Of a stretch of DNA of 64,000 nt, positions 44,724 through 53,665 are shown in pieces. The position numbers and the translations under genes were made by a program. The DNA is from CAWBOY01 sp963790585. Lineage in GTDB: Bacteria > Planctomycetota > Planctomycetia > Gemmatales > Gemmataceae. The first letter of the stretch is position 1, and the number at the start of each line of letters is the position of its first letter. Under the pieces are notes generated by a model. That model saw nothing but the letters and a program-made list of their open reading frames with translations, was not told the origin of the DNA and ran no database searches. The stretch lies in assembly GCA_963790585.1 (NCBI GenBank), contig CAWBOY010000002.1:1116001-1180000 (forward strand), read 5' to 3'.

Positions 44724-44776
44724 TGAAAACCGACAACGCCGAAAGGCGTTCGGGGGTTCGAATCCCCCCTCCACTG
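44724..44776 (+). other. 3' fragment of tRNA-Ser, att-site-like, copy B
   Basis: TGAAAACCGACAACGCCGAA.. to CCCCCCTCCACTGG repeats copy A almost exactly but starts just inside the anticodon loop. The acceptor end differs (CCTCCAC against CCTCCGC), and the following 110 bases are related but diverged from those after copy A. Probably a second, older insertion end in tandem. Confidence 0.78.
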
Positions 44777-46297
44777 GTATTTGACGCACGCTTCCGATCT
44801 TTTTCGGGGTTGTAGCGTTTCTCGCACCCGACTTACGTGTTACTATTCAGTCTGGCAGAATCTACCGAATTTCCTTGAAACCGCTCAGAAAGCGCCAAAC
44901 AGGCCGCCAAGTCAGTTTTCCATCTGTTGGGGCACGGGCTCAAGACAGTCTGAATTGAACCATCGATGGCCTCGTCAAGAAAAAGGCGGCCTAGTTGGTT
45001 CATTGAGATCTGCGGATGCCGAAGCATCACGGTCAGGAGACAACGAGCTGATATTTTGGTTGGCATCTGTAACATTTTTTTGAGATTATCATTTGGGATT
45101 TCGGGTCTGGTCCTCTGAAGAAAGAAGAGTTGGAGTATGCAGAAAAAGCTCGTCTTCATCTCTCACATCACGGAAGAGAAAGAGATCGCACAAGCCTTGA
45201 AGAGCTTGGTTGAATCGACATTTTTGCACATGATAGAGGTCTTCGTTTCGTCCGACCCAACCAGCATCAAACTCGGTCGCCAATGGCTTAGAGCGTTCGG
45301 AAATAATGAAAAATTGGCACGGCAGCTGCCGGTCTGATAGCTAGGAGAATCCATCGGCCGATTCTGAGGAGAAGCTGCCATGAAACCTCTCGTAACGGAT
45401 GCCCTATGGCAACGAATCGAACCCTTACTACCTCCTCCACCCCAACGACGCTTCCGTTTCCCCGGCCGCAAGCCTTTGGACCAACGCAAAATCTTGACCG
45501 GTATCCTGTTCGTCCTCAAAACCGGCATCGCTTGGGACGATCTGCCCGCCGACTTGGGCTGTGGCTGTGGCAAAACCTGTCGCCATTATCTTCAGCTTTG
45601 GCACCAAGCCGGCGTCTGGCGGCAACTCCATGCCCTGTTGTTGGTCGAACTCAATGGCTCCGACTTGATCGACTGGTCGCGGGCTCTCATCGACGCCTCG
45701 TTTGCCAAGGCTCCCGAAGGTGGGGAAGAGACAGGCCCAAACCCCACGGATCGCGGCAAATCCGGCAGCAAGCACCATATCATGACCGATGCACAAGGCA
45801 TTCCGTTAGCGGCAACGGTTACAGCGGCCAATGTCAATGATGTCACCCAAGTCTTCCAGGTTCTGACCGACCTGGATCCGGTTGGCGGCAAGCGGGGGCC
45901 CAAACGCGAGAAACCGGAGATCCTGCAAGGAGATCACGGATACGATTCGGAGCCGGTACGACGTTTGTTGCGCTGGCTGGGGATAACTCCGATGCTTGCG
46001 GAACGAAATACGGAATATGGCAGCGGGCTTGGAGTGTATCTGTCAGCAGCGTTTTAGCATGGGGCCAAAATTGCGCGGTGGCCCGGGCCAGGGCGCGCAG
46101 GCAGGATCGCGGGCCAGGCCGCGCGCTTTCGTAGAGGGCCATAGGCGTGCACTGTCCCGGGCCAGCACGCGGCGTGGTTCTTTGGTTGGGATTTTGTGAT
46201 AGGCTTGAAGCACTTCCCAGCGCCACTCGGCGCCAAAACGCCTCGGAGCCAGGCGCAACCTGGCCCCGAGACTTGACCGGCGGGAGCAAGACCTCCC

Positions 46298-46834
46298 TTG
46301 GGCCCACCCTCATTTCAGCATTTCTGTGGCCAACGGCCAGAGGCACCATGTCTTCGTCGAACGCGGCGTTGTTTGCTCAAGGGTTGTGAGCGACGCTTCA
46401 CGCCGGCGCGTCCTCAGGCGCGCTATTGCAGCGCGGCCTGTCGCCGTGCCGCCCAACGGTGGCGGCGCTGGCAGGCGAGCCAGCGTTATCGGTCCACCGA
46501 GCGAGGCCAAGAGCGGCGGCGGGAACAGAGCCGGCGGTATCGCGAGCGACAGCGTCAGCAACAGCGAACCGAGTCAGCCGACGAAGCTTTGCCGCGCGAG
46601 GGCCAGCGCCCAGGGTCTGCGTGCGATGATTTTGCCAGGCGGCCCTGCGATCGACCGGGTTGTTATGAGCTTTTCCCGATCGCCGATGAACAATCGTGCA
46701 AGCGATTCTGTAGTTTGGCCTGCCGACTGGCGTTACGTCGCGTGTTGGATCGTGAGGCGCGCTATCGGTCGCGGCGTCGGCGCTGGCGTTCGGAACGTGT
46801 GACCGAGCGTGTGCGGCCTCCAGATACGTCGTGA
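46298..46834 (+). CDS. Double Cys-cluster (zinc-ribbon-like) protein of IS21-like element
   Basis: 178 aa, very basic. Two related clusters: CLLKGCERRFTP..QARYCSAACRRAAQRW near residue 26, and CDRPGCYELFPIADEQSCKRFCSLACRLAL near residue 116; both have C-x4-C, about 13 residues, then C-x3-C. Between them is an Arg-rich helical segment (RYRSTERGQERRREQSRRYRERQRQ). A zinc-bound DNA- or RNA-binding protein is the simplest reading. The start is uncertain (TTG 46,298 gives the full clusters). It lies ahead of the ParB-like gene inside the element, and its function in transposition is unknown. Confidence 0.6.
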   Translation: MGPPSFQHFCGQRPEAPCLRRTRRCLLKGCERRFTPARPQARYCSAACRRAAQRWRRWQASQRYRSTERGQERRREQSRRYRERQRQQQRTESADEALPREGQRPGSACDDFARRPCDRPGCYELFPIADEQSCKRFCSLACRLALRRVLDREARYRSRRRRWRSERVTERVRPPDTS

Positions 46835-46989
46835 CCAAGTCTTTGCAGATATTTTTGAGCGAGCAGCCAGGATAAAGTGCCTCCACCCCAAACCGGAGAG
46901 AGGAGCGGGCGGTCGCGAGAGCGATTTTGCGTCCCCCGTTTCCTTTCTTCGAATGGAGGAAAGAGGGAGGTTTGGTGGAGGGTACGTAC

Positions 46990-47904
46990 ATGGCTTGGAA
47001 CGACGGTATCTCACGACCGGTGATGCTTGCCGACCTGGGCCAGCACTATCGGCGTTATCGCCTGACCGATTTGGAGGCGGAGGAAGCAATGGCGGGATCG
47101 CTGCGTCGTTGGGGGCAGTTGTCACCGGTGGTGGTGTGTATGCGTGAGCAAAAATTGGAACTCCTCGACGGCTTCAAGCGTTATGCGGCGGCACGCCAGG
47201 TAGGTGGGTTAAGGAGTTTGAGCGTACGAGTATTGGAGGTGGATGAGCCGACGGCAAAGGCGGCGATTCTGGGGTTGAACCGTGGTCAGGGTCCGGTACG
47301 GGAGTTGGAGGAGGCCTGGGTTGTCCAGGGGTTGGTACGTGACGATGGGATGACGCAGGTGGAAGCGGCCCACTTGTTGGGCCGACACAAGAGTTGGGTG
47401 TGTCGCCGCCTGGCGTTGTTGGAGCGGTTGAGTGTGGCGGTGAAAGAGGATTTGCGTTTGGGATTAGTGGGTCCGTCGTTGGCCCGTCAATTGACGCGGT
47501 TGCCCGTGGGCAACCAGGAAGCATTGTTGGAGTTGACGCGCCGGGAGACGTTGACGGCTCAGGAAGTGAGCGGCGTGATCGAGTTGTTGCAAGGTGCCAG
47601 TGACGAGCAGGCGGCGTTCGTGCTGGCGAAGCCTCGTGAGGCGTTGGCTCAGGTAAACGGTATGCCGACGGCATTGCGGGATCCACGTCTGAGTGGAGCC
47701 GGGAACTGGCTGGCGAAGCATTTGAGACAGGCTTTGGAAACACTGACTCGTCTGGAGAATTGGCTTCGGACGCCGAACGTGCTTGAGTTGCGAACGCAGG
47801 ATCGTGAGATCCTCCAGCCGATATTGGCGCGTGTCGGCGATCAGTCCCATGTGGTGGCGGAGTTGGTGTTGGGACCGGACCTCAAGCGTATGAGGCTGCC
47901 ATGA
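46990..47904 (+). CDS. ParB-like protein carried by the IS21-like element
   Basis: 304 aa from ATG 46990 (MAWNDGISRPVMLADLGQHY), with GGAGG upstream. The ParB/Spo0J N-domain is recognised by RWGQLSPVVVC and KLELLDGFKRYAAARQVGG near residue 50-65, the degenerate counterpart of the GxRRxxA CTP-binding box. A helix-turn-helix (DGMTQVEAAHLLGRHKSWVCRRLALLERL) is near residue 122-150, as in ParB and KorB. The C-terminal part is helical. It overlaps the istA start by four bases, so the genes are translationally coupled. A role as target or end-binding factor for the element is inference. Confidence 0.82.
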   Translation: MAWNDGISRPVMLADLGQHYRRYRLTDLEAEEAMAGSLRRWGQLSPVVVCMREQKLELLDGFKRYAAARQVGGLRSLSVRVLEVDEPTAKAAILGLNRGQGPVRELEEAWVVQGLVRDDGMTQVEAAHLLGRHKSWVCRRLALLERLSVAVKEDLRLGLVGPSLARQLTRLPVGNQEALLELTRRETLTAQEVSGVIELLQGASDEQAAFVLAKPREALAQVNGMPTALRDPRLSGAGNWLAKHLRQALETLTRLENWLRTPNVLELRTQDREILQPILARVGDQSHVVAELVLGPDLKRMRLP

Positions 47905-49463
47905 ATGAGGCGTTGCGTCTGGAGATCGTGCAACGGCGTCAGAGTGGGATGTCGTTGCGTGCCATCGCGGAAGAATTGGGCCTGTCGCGTGGCGCCGTGA
48001 CACGCGCGTTGGCACAGGTGCAAGCTCAGCGGGACGGACGGGTCGCCCGGCCCCGTCCACGCCACAGCATCATTGATCCCTTCGAGCCGCTCTTGAAGGA
48101 GTTGCTTGCCAAGTACCCGAATCTCACCACCATGCGCGCCTTGGAAGAGTTGCAAGCACGCGGTTTCACTGGCCAGTACACCGTCGTACGTCAGCGCCTG
48201 GGATTGTTGCGGCCACGCGCCGCGCGGCCACCCGTGCCGCGCTTCGAGACCGGGCCAGGGATCCAAGCCCAAATGGACTACGGCGTCTATGACATCGACT
48301 TTACACGTGAAGGCCGCCGGCGTGTGTACCTCTTCAGCTATTTGCTCGGCTACTCCCGCCGGCAGTATCTACGCTTCGTGGAATCGATGGATCTAACAAC
48401 GACCTTGCGAGAACACGTACATGCCTTCCACCATCTTGGCGGCGTCTCGCGGGTCTGCCTGTATGACAACTTCAAAGCCGTGGTGCTGCGTCATGACGCC
48501 GATGGCGTTATCTACAACCCCAAGTTCCTGGCCTTCGCCACGCATTACGGCTTCCGGCCACAAGCCTGCCGCGTGCGCCGACCGCAAACGAAGGGTAAAG
48601 TCGAGCGAAAGATGTTCCACGTCGAAAGCAGTTTGCTCAATGGTCGCACCTTCGACACCCTCGAGCATCTCAACGAGGTGACCACCTGGTGGCTGCACAA
48701 CGTCGCCGACATCCGTGTCCTACGCGACTTCAAGGAGACGCCACTCCAGCGTCACCAACACGAACAACCACACTTGCTGACGCTGCCGACCTGTGACTTC
48801 GACACCGCCCAGGTCATCTATCGCCACGTGAGCGTCGAGGGCTACGTCACCCATCGGCTCAACCTGTACTCCGTGCCGTGGACGTACATCGGCCAGGTGC
48901 TACCTGTACGCGTCACCGAGAGTGAAGTCGTCATCTACTCGATCGGTCTGGAGGAGATCGCACGCCACCTTCTCGTGGCCAGCTCCCACACGGGCGTTCG
49001 CCAGTCGAACAAGACCCATCATCCCGCCGACGACCCCGGCCAGCGTGAACTGCTGTTACGGCAACGCTTCACGGAACTGGGGCCGGTGGCCGTACAGTTC
49101 CTCGACGGCTTGCTCGCCAAGCAAGTCCAGGGCAAACTACAGGCCCAGCAACTGTTGGCAGTGGTAGCCCACTACCAACGCAAAGATGTACAGGCCGCCT
49201 TCGAGCGTGCCGTCCGCTTCGGCGCCTACTCCTTGGCGGCAATCCGACGCATCCTTGCCGCGACCGCCAAGCCCAAGCCGCTCCTGGAGGAACTGGCCGA
49301 TCTGCATCGTGACACGCTGGACCCGTTGTTGCGTGCCGACGCGGTCGGTCCACGGCCAACCAGCGACTATCAGCATTTGCTCTTGCCTGAGGAAGCCGCC
49401 AATGACGCCTCGTCCCAAGAAAAACCGTTCAGCGAAACCAACACCGACGCCACCTCTGCGTGA
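47901..49463 (+). CDS. istA: IS21-family transposase
   Basis: 520 aa. N-terminal helix-turn-helix: RRQSGMSLRAIAEELGLSRGAVTRALAQ near residue 12. rve integrase core with catalytic Asp in QAQMDYGVYD near residue 131, second Asp in CLYDNFKAVVLRHDADG near 190 and Glu in KVERKMFHVESSLLNG near 232. A beta-barrel C-domain follows. It starts four bases before the ParB-like stop and overlaps istB by about 60 bases. No defects seen. Confidence 0.93.
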   Translation: MNEALRLEIVQRRQSGMSLRAIAEELGLSRGAVTRALAQVQAQRDGRVARPRPRHSIIDPFEPLLKELLAKYPNLTTMRALEELQARGFTGQYTVVRQRLGLLRPRAARPPVPRFETGPGIQAQMDYGVYDIDFTREGRRRVYLFSYLLGYSRRQYLRFVESMDLTTTLREHVHAFHHLGGVSRVCLYDNFKAVVLRHDADGVIYNPKFLAFATHYGFRPQACRVRRPQTKGKVERKMFHVESSLLNGRTFDTLEHLNEVTTWWLHNVADIRVLRDFKETPLQRHQHEQPHLLTLPTCDFDTAQVIYRHVSVEGYVTHRLNLYSVPWTYIGQVLPVRVTESEVVIYSIGLEEIARHLLVASSHTGVRQSNKTHHPADDPGQRELLLRQRFTELGPVAVQFLDGLLAKQVQGKLQAQQLLAVVAHYQRKDVQAAFERAVRFGAYSLAAIRRILAATAKPKPLLEELADLHRDTLDPLLRADAVGPRPTSDYQHLLLPEEAANDASSQEKPFSETNTDATSA

Positions 49464-50214
49464 GCAGATCCTCGCCGACTTCGCCACGCTGCGCGTCCCC
49501 ATGACTGCCGAACAGCTCGATGCCGTCGTACTCGACGCCGAGCAAAGCGGCCGCTCGCATCTGGAGTTCCTGTACCGTTTGCTCACCGACCAGGCGGGCT
49601 TGCGTCGCCAACGTAGCATCGAACGACGCATCAAGGATGCCCACTTCCGCGAACTGAAACCACTGAGCGACTTCGATTGGAGCTTCAACCCGTCGCTCCC
49701 ACGGACGCAACTTGAAACCTTGGTTGGCTGTGACTTCGTCCGCCGCTGTCAGAACCTGGTGTTCGTCGGCCAATCCGGCTTGGGAAAAAGTCGGCTGATT
49801 CAGAACATCGGTCAGGCCGCTTGCGTGCAGGGCTATCGCGTCTTTTACACGACCAGCGGTGCTCTCCTGGAAGATCTGACTGCGGCCTTGGCCGACCAAA
49901 CGATCCACGACCGTGTACGCTTCTATGCCCGCTTCGAGTTGTTAATCATCGACGAATTTGGTCTGGACCGCATTGAACGCAGCCTGTGTCCGCAGGCCGC
50001 CAGCTTGTGGTACAAGATCATCGACGCGCGGAGCCAACGGGTCAGCACGGCGCTGGTGACCAACATCGACTTCGAGTCCTGGGCCGAATACCTGGGCGAT
50101 GCTCCCCTGGCGATGGCGTTGTTGGATCGCGTCGTGGACGGCGCAACCATCGTGAAATTGAAGGGCAAATCCTATCGTGTTCATCGCGGCCCCGAAGAGC
50201 CGTCCGCCAAGTAA
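49402..50214 (+). CDS. istB: IS21-family ATPase/helper
   Basis: 270 aa from ATG 49,402. AAA+ ATPase that regulates IstA: Walker A FVGQSGLGKSRLIQNIG near residue 131, Walker B FELLIIDEFGLD near 180, and a sensor-like TALVTNIDFESWAEYLGD. It has the longer N-terminal helical region that holds IstA in the IstB family. Start chosen because upstream residues in the same frame have the composition of the istA overlap. Intact. Confidence 0.93.
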   Translation: MTPRPKKNRSAKPTPTPPLREQILADFATLRVPMTAEQLDAVVLDAEQSGRSHLEFLYRLLTDQAGLRRQRSIERRIKDAHFRELKPLSDFDWSFNPSLPRTQLETLVGCDFVRRCQNLVFVGQSGLGKSRLIQNIGQAACVQGYRVFYTTSGALLEDLTAALADQTIHDRVRFYARFELLIIDEFGLDRIERSLCPQAASLWYKIIDARSQRVSTALVTNIDFESWAEYLGDAPLAMALLDRVVDGATIVKLKGKSYRVHRGPEEPSAK

Positions 50215-51109
50215 CCGCGCCAAGGATAGGACCTCGCCACGCTCACCCCGCTTCGCCGGGCAACTCCTGTTGGCCTCATCTCAAGCCGCGAAAATGGCCT
50301 CACTTCAAAACGCGATCAACATGTATCGGTGGTTTGTGGAACGGACCATTGCCTGGCTCCATGCCTGTGGGCGTCTGCGTCGTCGGTTGGATCGTCTCGT
50401 GGGAATCCAAGAGGCCTTTCTCCGACTCGCCTGTGCCCAAATCTGTCTGAGGTTCCTAACTACTTAAATTCATTGTTTCCGAACGCTCTTAGGGAAATAG
50501 ACGACGGCTTAAAGACTTGCGTTGTCGAGATCATTCTCGCTAGCCCCGAATCGGTGAAACGCCCCTGGATCAACTTTGAAGCTGGCAGCGGATGGATTCG
50601 AAGTATACCCGTAATCCCGATTTGTAATTCCGAAATGACGCCGCCAAAACTTCCTGCCCCGCTCAGTTTTCTACAGGGAGCGATCGCAACTGAAGAGTCG
50701 CAACTTAAGCTGATATTCCCGGTGCTGGCCGACGCGATAGGATGTAGGCTTCCTGAGATTGACTTTACGCACCTCATCTCCGTTGTGAGGAAATTTGAAT
50801 CTAATTCCAGGGACTGCACTTTCCGAGAAAATCTAACTTGTGAAGGTAAATAGCGGAGCATGTCTGGTCAAAAAGGAGGCTCTCCTGCCACAATAGCGGT
50901 ACTTCACCCCCGCTGTCGCAACCAGGAGAGCCACGGATGGCCAGATGGCAATTCCCCACCGAACTCGTGGCGTGGATCACGCAGTTAAGTCTGGCCTTGC
51001 ACGCTCGCGTGGCCTGGCGACTGCTGCCCCTGTTCGTCGGCGTCCTGTTCGCCAACGGACGCCGAACCGTTACTTCTTGGCTTCGTGCCGCCGGACTGCA
51101 ACAGGACTA

Positions 51110-52257
51110 TTACCCCGGCACGAAATTAGATCAACCTAATTCCATTGGAGCGGCATATTGGGTCTGCGGATGAAGGAAATAACTCATAACATGTCGAGGC
51201 ATCCCGCTCAACTTCCTCATGAATCCGAACAACCGCTCTTGCAACGTCGGCTTGTCCGGCGGCAGGCCAGCCTTGTTGATGTTCCCCTTCATGTCATTGT
51301 TCAAATATTCCACCGGATTGAGTTCCGGCGAATACGTCGGCAGGTAAAACAACTCGATCTGCTCCTGACGCGCCTCTACCCAGGACTGTGCCTCCGCCTT
51401 GGTGTGGGAGCCCAACTGGTCCACGATCAACAGAATCTTCCGCTTCGCCCCACTGATCAAGAGAGTCAAGAACTGGAGAAAGACTTCCGCCGTGAACGAC
51501 CCCTTGTACGTCATAAAACGCACCGTGCCCTCATTGCTGATCGCCGAGATCTGATTGACCCGCAGATGTGGTTGCGGCACCTCCATGGTGGCACGCTCGC
51601 CCCGGCGGGCATAACCCGAACCGGGATGGTGGTCGGCCTGCACGCCAACCTCATCCGCCCACAAAATCTCCGCGTTGTCTCGTTGGGCTTGGGCCTCAAT
51701 GGCCGGATAGGTATCCTGCAACCACTGTTCGACTTCATCGGGATCTTGGTGACGCGACTTGCGGGCGGGCTTTTTGGAGGTGTAGCCCCAGCGTTGGAGA
51801 TACTTGCCCACGGTGCGTAGGGCCAGTTCGATGCCGAGATCTCTTCGGATGAGGTCGGCGACGGCTTGGCGTGTCCACAGGGCGTGTTTCAGGCCCACTT
51901 GCTGGGGCGAGAAGTAGTCGATCTGGTCGCGAATGGTTTGAGCTTGGGCCTCGGAGAGCATACGGCCCGAGCCCAAAGGCCGGCCGGTGCGCCCGCCGGG
52001 CAGGGCGTCCAAGCCTTCGGCGTAATAGGCGGTATTCCAGCGGGAGATGGTTTCGCGGCGGACGCCGAGGAGTTCGGCGAGATCGGTTTCGGAATAGCCA
52101 AGCTCCAAGCCATGCAAGGCACGCAAACGCAAGGTCTCCAACGAATCGTCCGAGAGATGGCGGGCATCGGGAAGAGTAATAGACATAGTAACACCTCGAA
52201 GCTCGGGCTGAGGTACTTGTAATTCTAGATTAGTGAGCAACTACCGTGCCAGGGTAA
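51110..52257 (-). mobile_element. IS630-family element, copy 2
   Basis: 1,148 bp, minus orientation, same ends as copy 1 (TTACCCCGGCACG / CGTGCCAGGGTAA), flanked by TA at 51,108-51,109 and 52,258-52,259. Nested in the IS701-like transposase. Its near identity to copy 1 at 39,235 means both moved recently. Confidence 0.92.
51131..52186 (-). CDS. IS630-family transposase, copy 2
   Basis: 351 aa. Same protein as 39,306-40,361 except for Ala where the first has Val after TKAE. It carries the same DDE residues (ILWADEVGV; LLIVDQLGSHTKA; PTYSPELNPVEYL). Intact, minus strand. Start at 52,186 by the same reasoning as copy 1; the frame is open to 52,240. Confidence 0.95.
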   Translation of the reverse strand: MSITLPDARHLSDDSLETLRLRALHGLELGYSETDLAELLGVRRETISRWNTAYYAEGLDALPGGRTGRPLGSGRMLSEAQAQTIRDQIDYFSPQQVGLKHALWTRQAVADLIRRDLGIELALRTVGKYLQRWGYTSKKPARKSRHQDPDEVEQWLQDTYPAIEAQAQRDNAEILWADEVGVQADHHPGSGYARRGERATMEVPQPHLRVNQISAISNEGTVRFMTYKGSFTAEVFLQFLTLLISGAKRKILLIVDQLGSHTKAEAQSWVEARQEQIELFYLPTYSPELNPVEYLNNDMKGNINKAGLPPDKPTLQERLFGFMRKLSGMPRHVMSYFLHPQTQYAAPMELG

Positions 52258-53665
52258 TACCATGCTTATTATTACTTCCTCGGCAGCCTTGGACGCAAGG
52301 TACAATTCGTCAGCGCTCGCTTGCTTCGTCTCCTGGTCGACCGGATTGCTCCCGGCGACCGCTGGCTGTTTGCCATCGACGACACGCCAACCAAACGCTA
52401 CGGGCCGAAGGTCGAGGGTGCGGGGGTGCATCACAATCCCACGCCAGGACCAGCCGACGAGGAGTTTCTCTATGGCCATGTGTGGGTCACCATGGCCTGG
52501 GTGATACGACATCCTCGCTGGGGGGTGCTTGGCCTACCGTTGCGGGCCTTGCTTTATGTGCGTCAGAAACAGATCGGCCTGTTGAATCTCCTGTATGGAG
52601 TAACGTTCCACACCAAGTAGGACATGGCGGCTTCCTTGGTGGAGTGGCTCACTTTTTGGCTGAATTTCACGGGTCGCGTGTTGTGGATCGTCGTCGATGG
52701 AGCCTACGCCAGCCGACCGTTTCTGAGTCGGGCCTTGGCGGCCGGAGTGGTGGTCGTTAGTCGCTTACGCAAGAACGCGGCCTTACGAAGTCTGCCGCAG
52801 GCACCGCGGCCTGGACAAGCGGCCAAACGAGGCCGCAAGCCGAAGTATGGCAAGGAGAAGATCAGCCTGGCCAAACGGGCGGCGCATCGGCTTGGCTGGG
52901 AGACTGCGGAGTTCGTGCTCTACAACAAGACAGTCCAAAAGACGTACAAGACTTTCCTGGCAACCTACGAACCTGCAGGTGGAGTTATCCGTGTGGTGGT
53001 GGTGCGTGAGACCGATGGTTGGGATGCCTTCTTTTGCACCAATGAGGCGGCGACGGTAGCCGAGATCTTGGAGGCCGTCGCCGATCGATCGGCCATCGAG
53101 CAAGACTTTCACGACATCAAGGAGATCCATGGTGCCGGCCAGCAACAGTTGCGAAACTACTGGGCAAACATCGCGGCATACCATCTGACCCTGTGGCTGT
53201 ATACACTAGTGGAACTGTGGGCCTGGCACCGCGACCAAGCGAGCTTGAGCGACCGTAGCGCCAGTCCCTGGGACAATCCCGACCGACGCCCGTCCCACGC
53301 GGATCGTTGTAAGGCCTTGCGAGGCCAAGGCATCCGCGCGGCAATTACAGCCGTTGGCGGTTTGCAGTCTCTGCCGCGAAAATTACGCAACGTCGTCGAG
53401 CACCTGCTCGGGGCGGTCATGGTGGCTTAACTTTATTCGGAAAGTGCAGCAGGGACATTAAGGCGATGAATGCCAAGGCGCCGGTAGCGCCGACAGATGG
53501 ATTGTCGCCGCATGAACTAACGACGCTCGTTCAGATTGCCGAGCTAACAGCGGCTCCCGGACAGACCGCTTCGACTTCTTCCGTCAGGGAAAGTGTTGAA
53601 AGAGCCGGGTATCGTGGGGTAGCAGTAAACCTAGCTCTGACAATGCAAAGGATCCGCGAAAAAAT

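Larger units (their letters stand above)
46041..50321 (+). mobile_element. IS21-like element with ParB-like and Cys-cluster accessory genes
   Basis: 4,281 bp, from TGTCAGCAGCGTTTT to the complement of TGTTGATCGCGTTTTG. Flanked by the 6-bp duplication TGTATC (46,035-46,040 and 50,322-50,327). The ends share TGT..GCGTTTT..GGCCA. The right end has two direct repeats starting GGCCTCA 23 bases apart. The left end has three CGGGCCAG repeats at 46,084, 46,110 and 46,158. It carries four genes: Cys-cluster protein, ParB-like, istA and istB. The usual IS21 has only the last two and is about 2-2.5 kb. Confidence 0.88.
45380..50467 (+). pseudogene. IS5-type transposase split by the IS21-like element
   Basis: First part 45,380-46,040 (KPLVTDALWQRIEPLLPPPPQ; RKILTGILFVLKTGIAWDDLP; LIDASFAKAPEGG; ILQGDHGYDSEPV) holds the two catalytic Asp regions. 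Last part, from 50,328 on, holds the third: YRWFVERTIAWLHACGRLRRRLDRLVGIQEAFLRLACAQICLRFL. The nested element plus duplication is 4,287 bp, a multiple of three, so the frame continues across. The catalytic Glu is thereby separated from the two Asp, and the transposase cannot be active. Confidence 0.9.
45291..50488 (+). mobile_element. IS5-type element, interrupted
   Basis: Ends GAGCGTTCGGAAATAATGAA and its complement GAGCGTTCGGAAACAATGAA, in the first TIR gap. Flanked by TTA on both sides, a 3-bp duplication as for many IS5 members. Without the nested IS21-like element (and one TGTATC) it is 911 bp, the usual size. Inserted into the TIR gene after codon 51. Confidence 0.9.
50937..53430 (+). 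pseudogene. IS701/IS4-like transposase, split and with one in-frame stop
   Basis: First part (50,937-51,109): MARWQFPTELVAWITQLSLALHARVAWRLLPLFVGVLFANGRRTVTSWLR. Second part from 52,260: SLGRKVQFVSARLL..RWLFAIDDTPTKRYGPKVEGAG (Asp), then FHTK followed by TAG at 52,618 and the rest RVLWIVVDGAYASRPFLSRAL (Asp) and RSAIEQDFHDIKEIHGAGQQQLRNYW (Glu). The frame is preserved across IS630. The stop codon makes it doubly dead. ATG 50,937 has AGGAGAG upstream. Confidence 0.85.
50814..53449 (+). mobile_element. IS701/IS4-like element, interrupted by IS630
   Basis: Ends CTGCACTTTCCGAGAAAA and GGAAAGTGCAG with a CAGGGA duplication (50,808-50,813 and 53,450-53,455). Without the nested IS630 and its TA it is 1,486 bp. 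Inserted in the TIR gene at about codon 158. Confidence 0.85.

Noticed and set aside
44443..44827. Frames with SNPRTPFGVVGF
   Set aside because: These are translations of the tRNA-Ser 3' fragments and their flanks, a known artefact of such sequences.
46310..47743. Long antisense frames in the IS21-like element
   Set aside because: They are high-GC shadows of the Cys-cluster and ParB-like genes.
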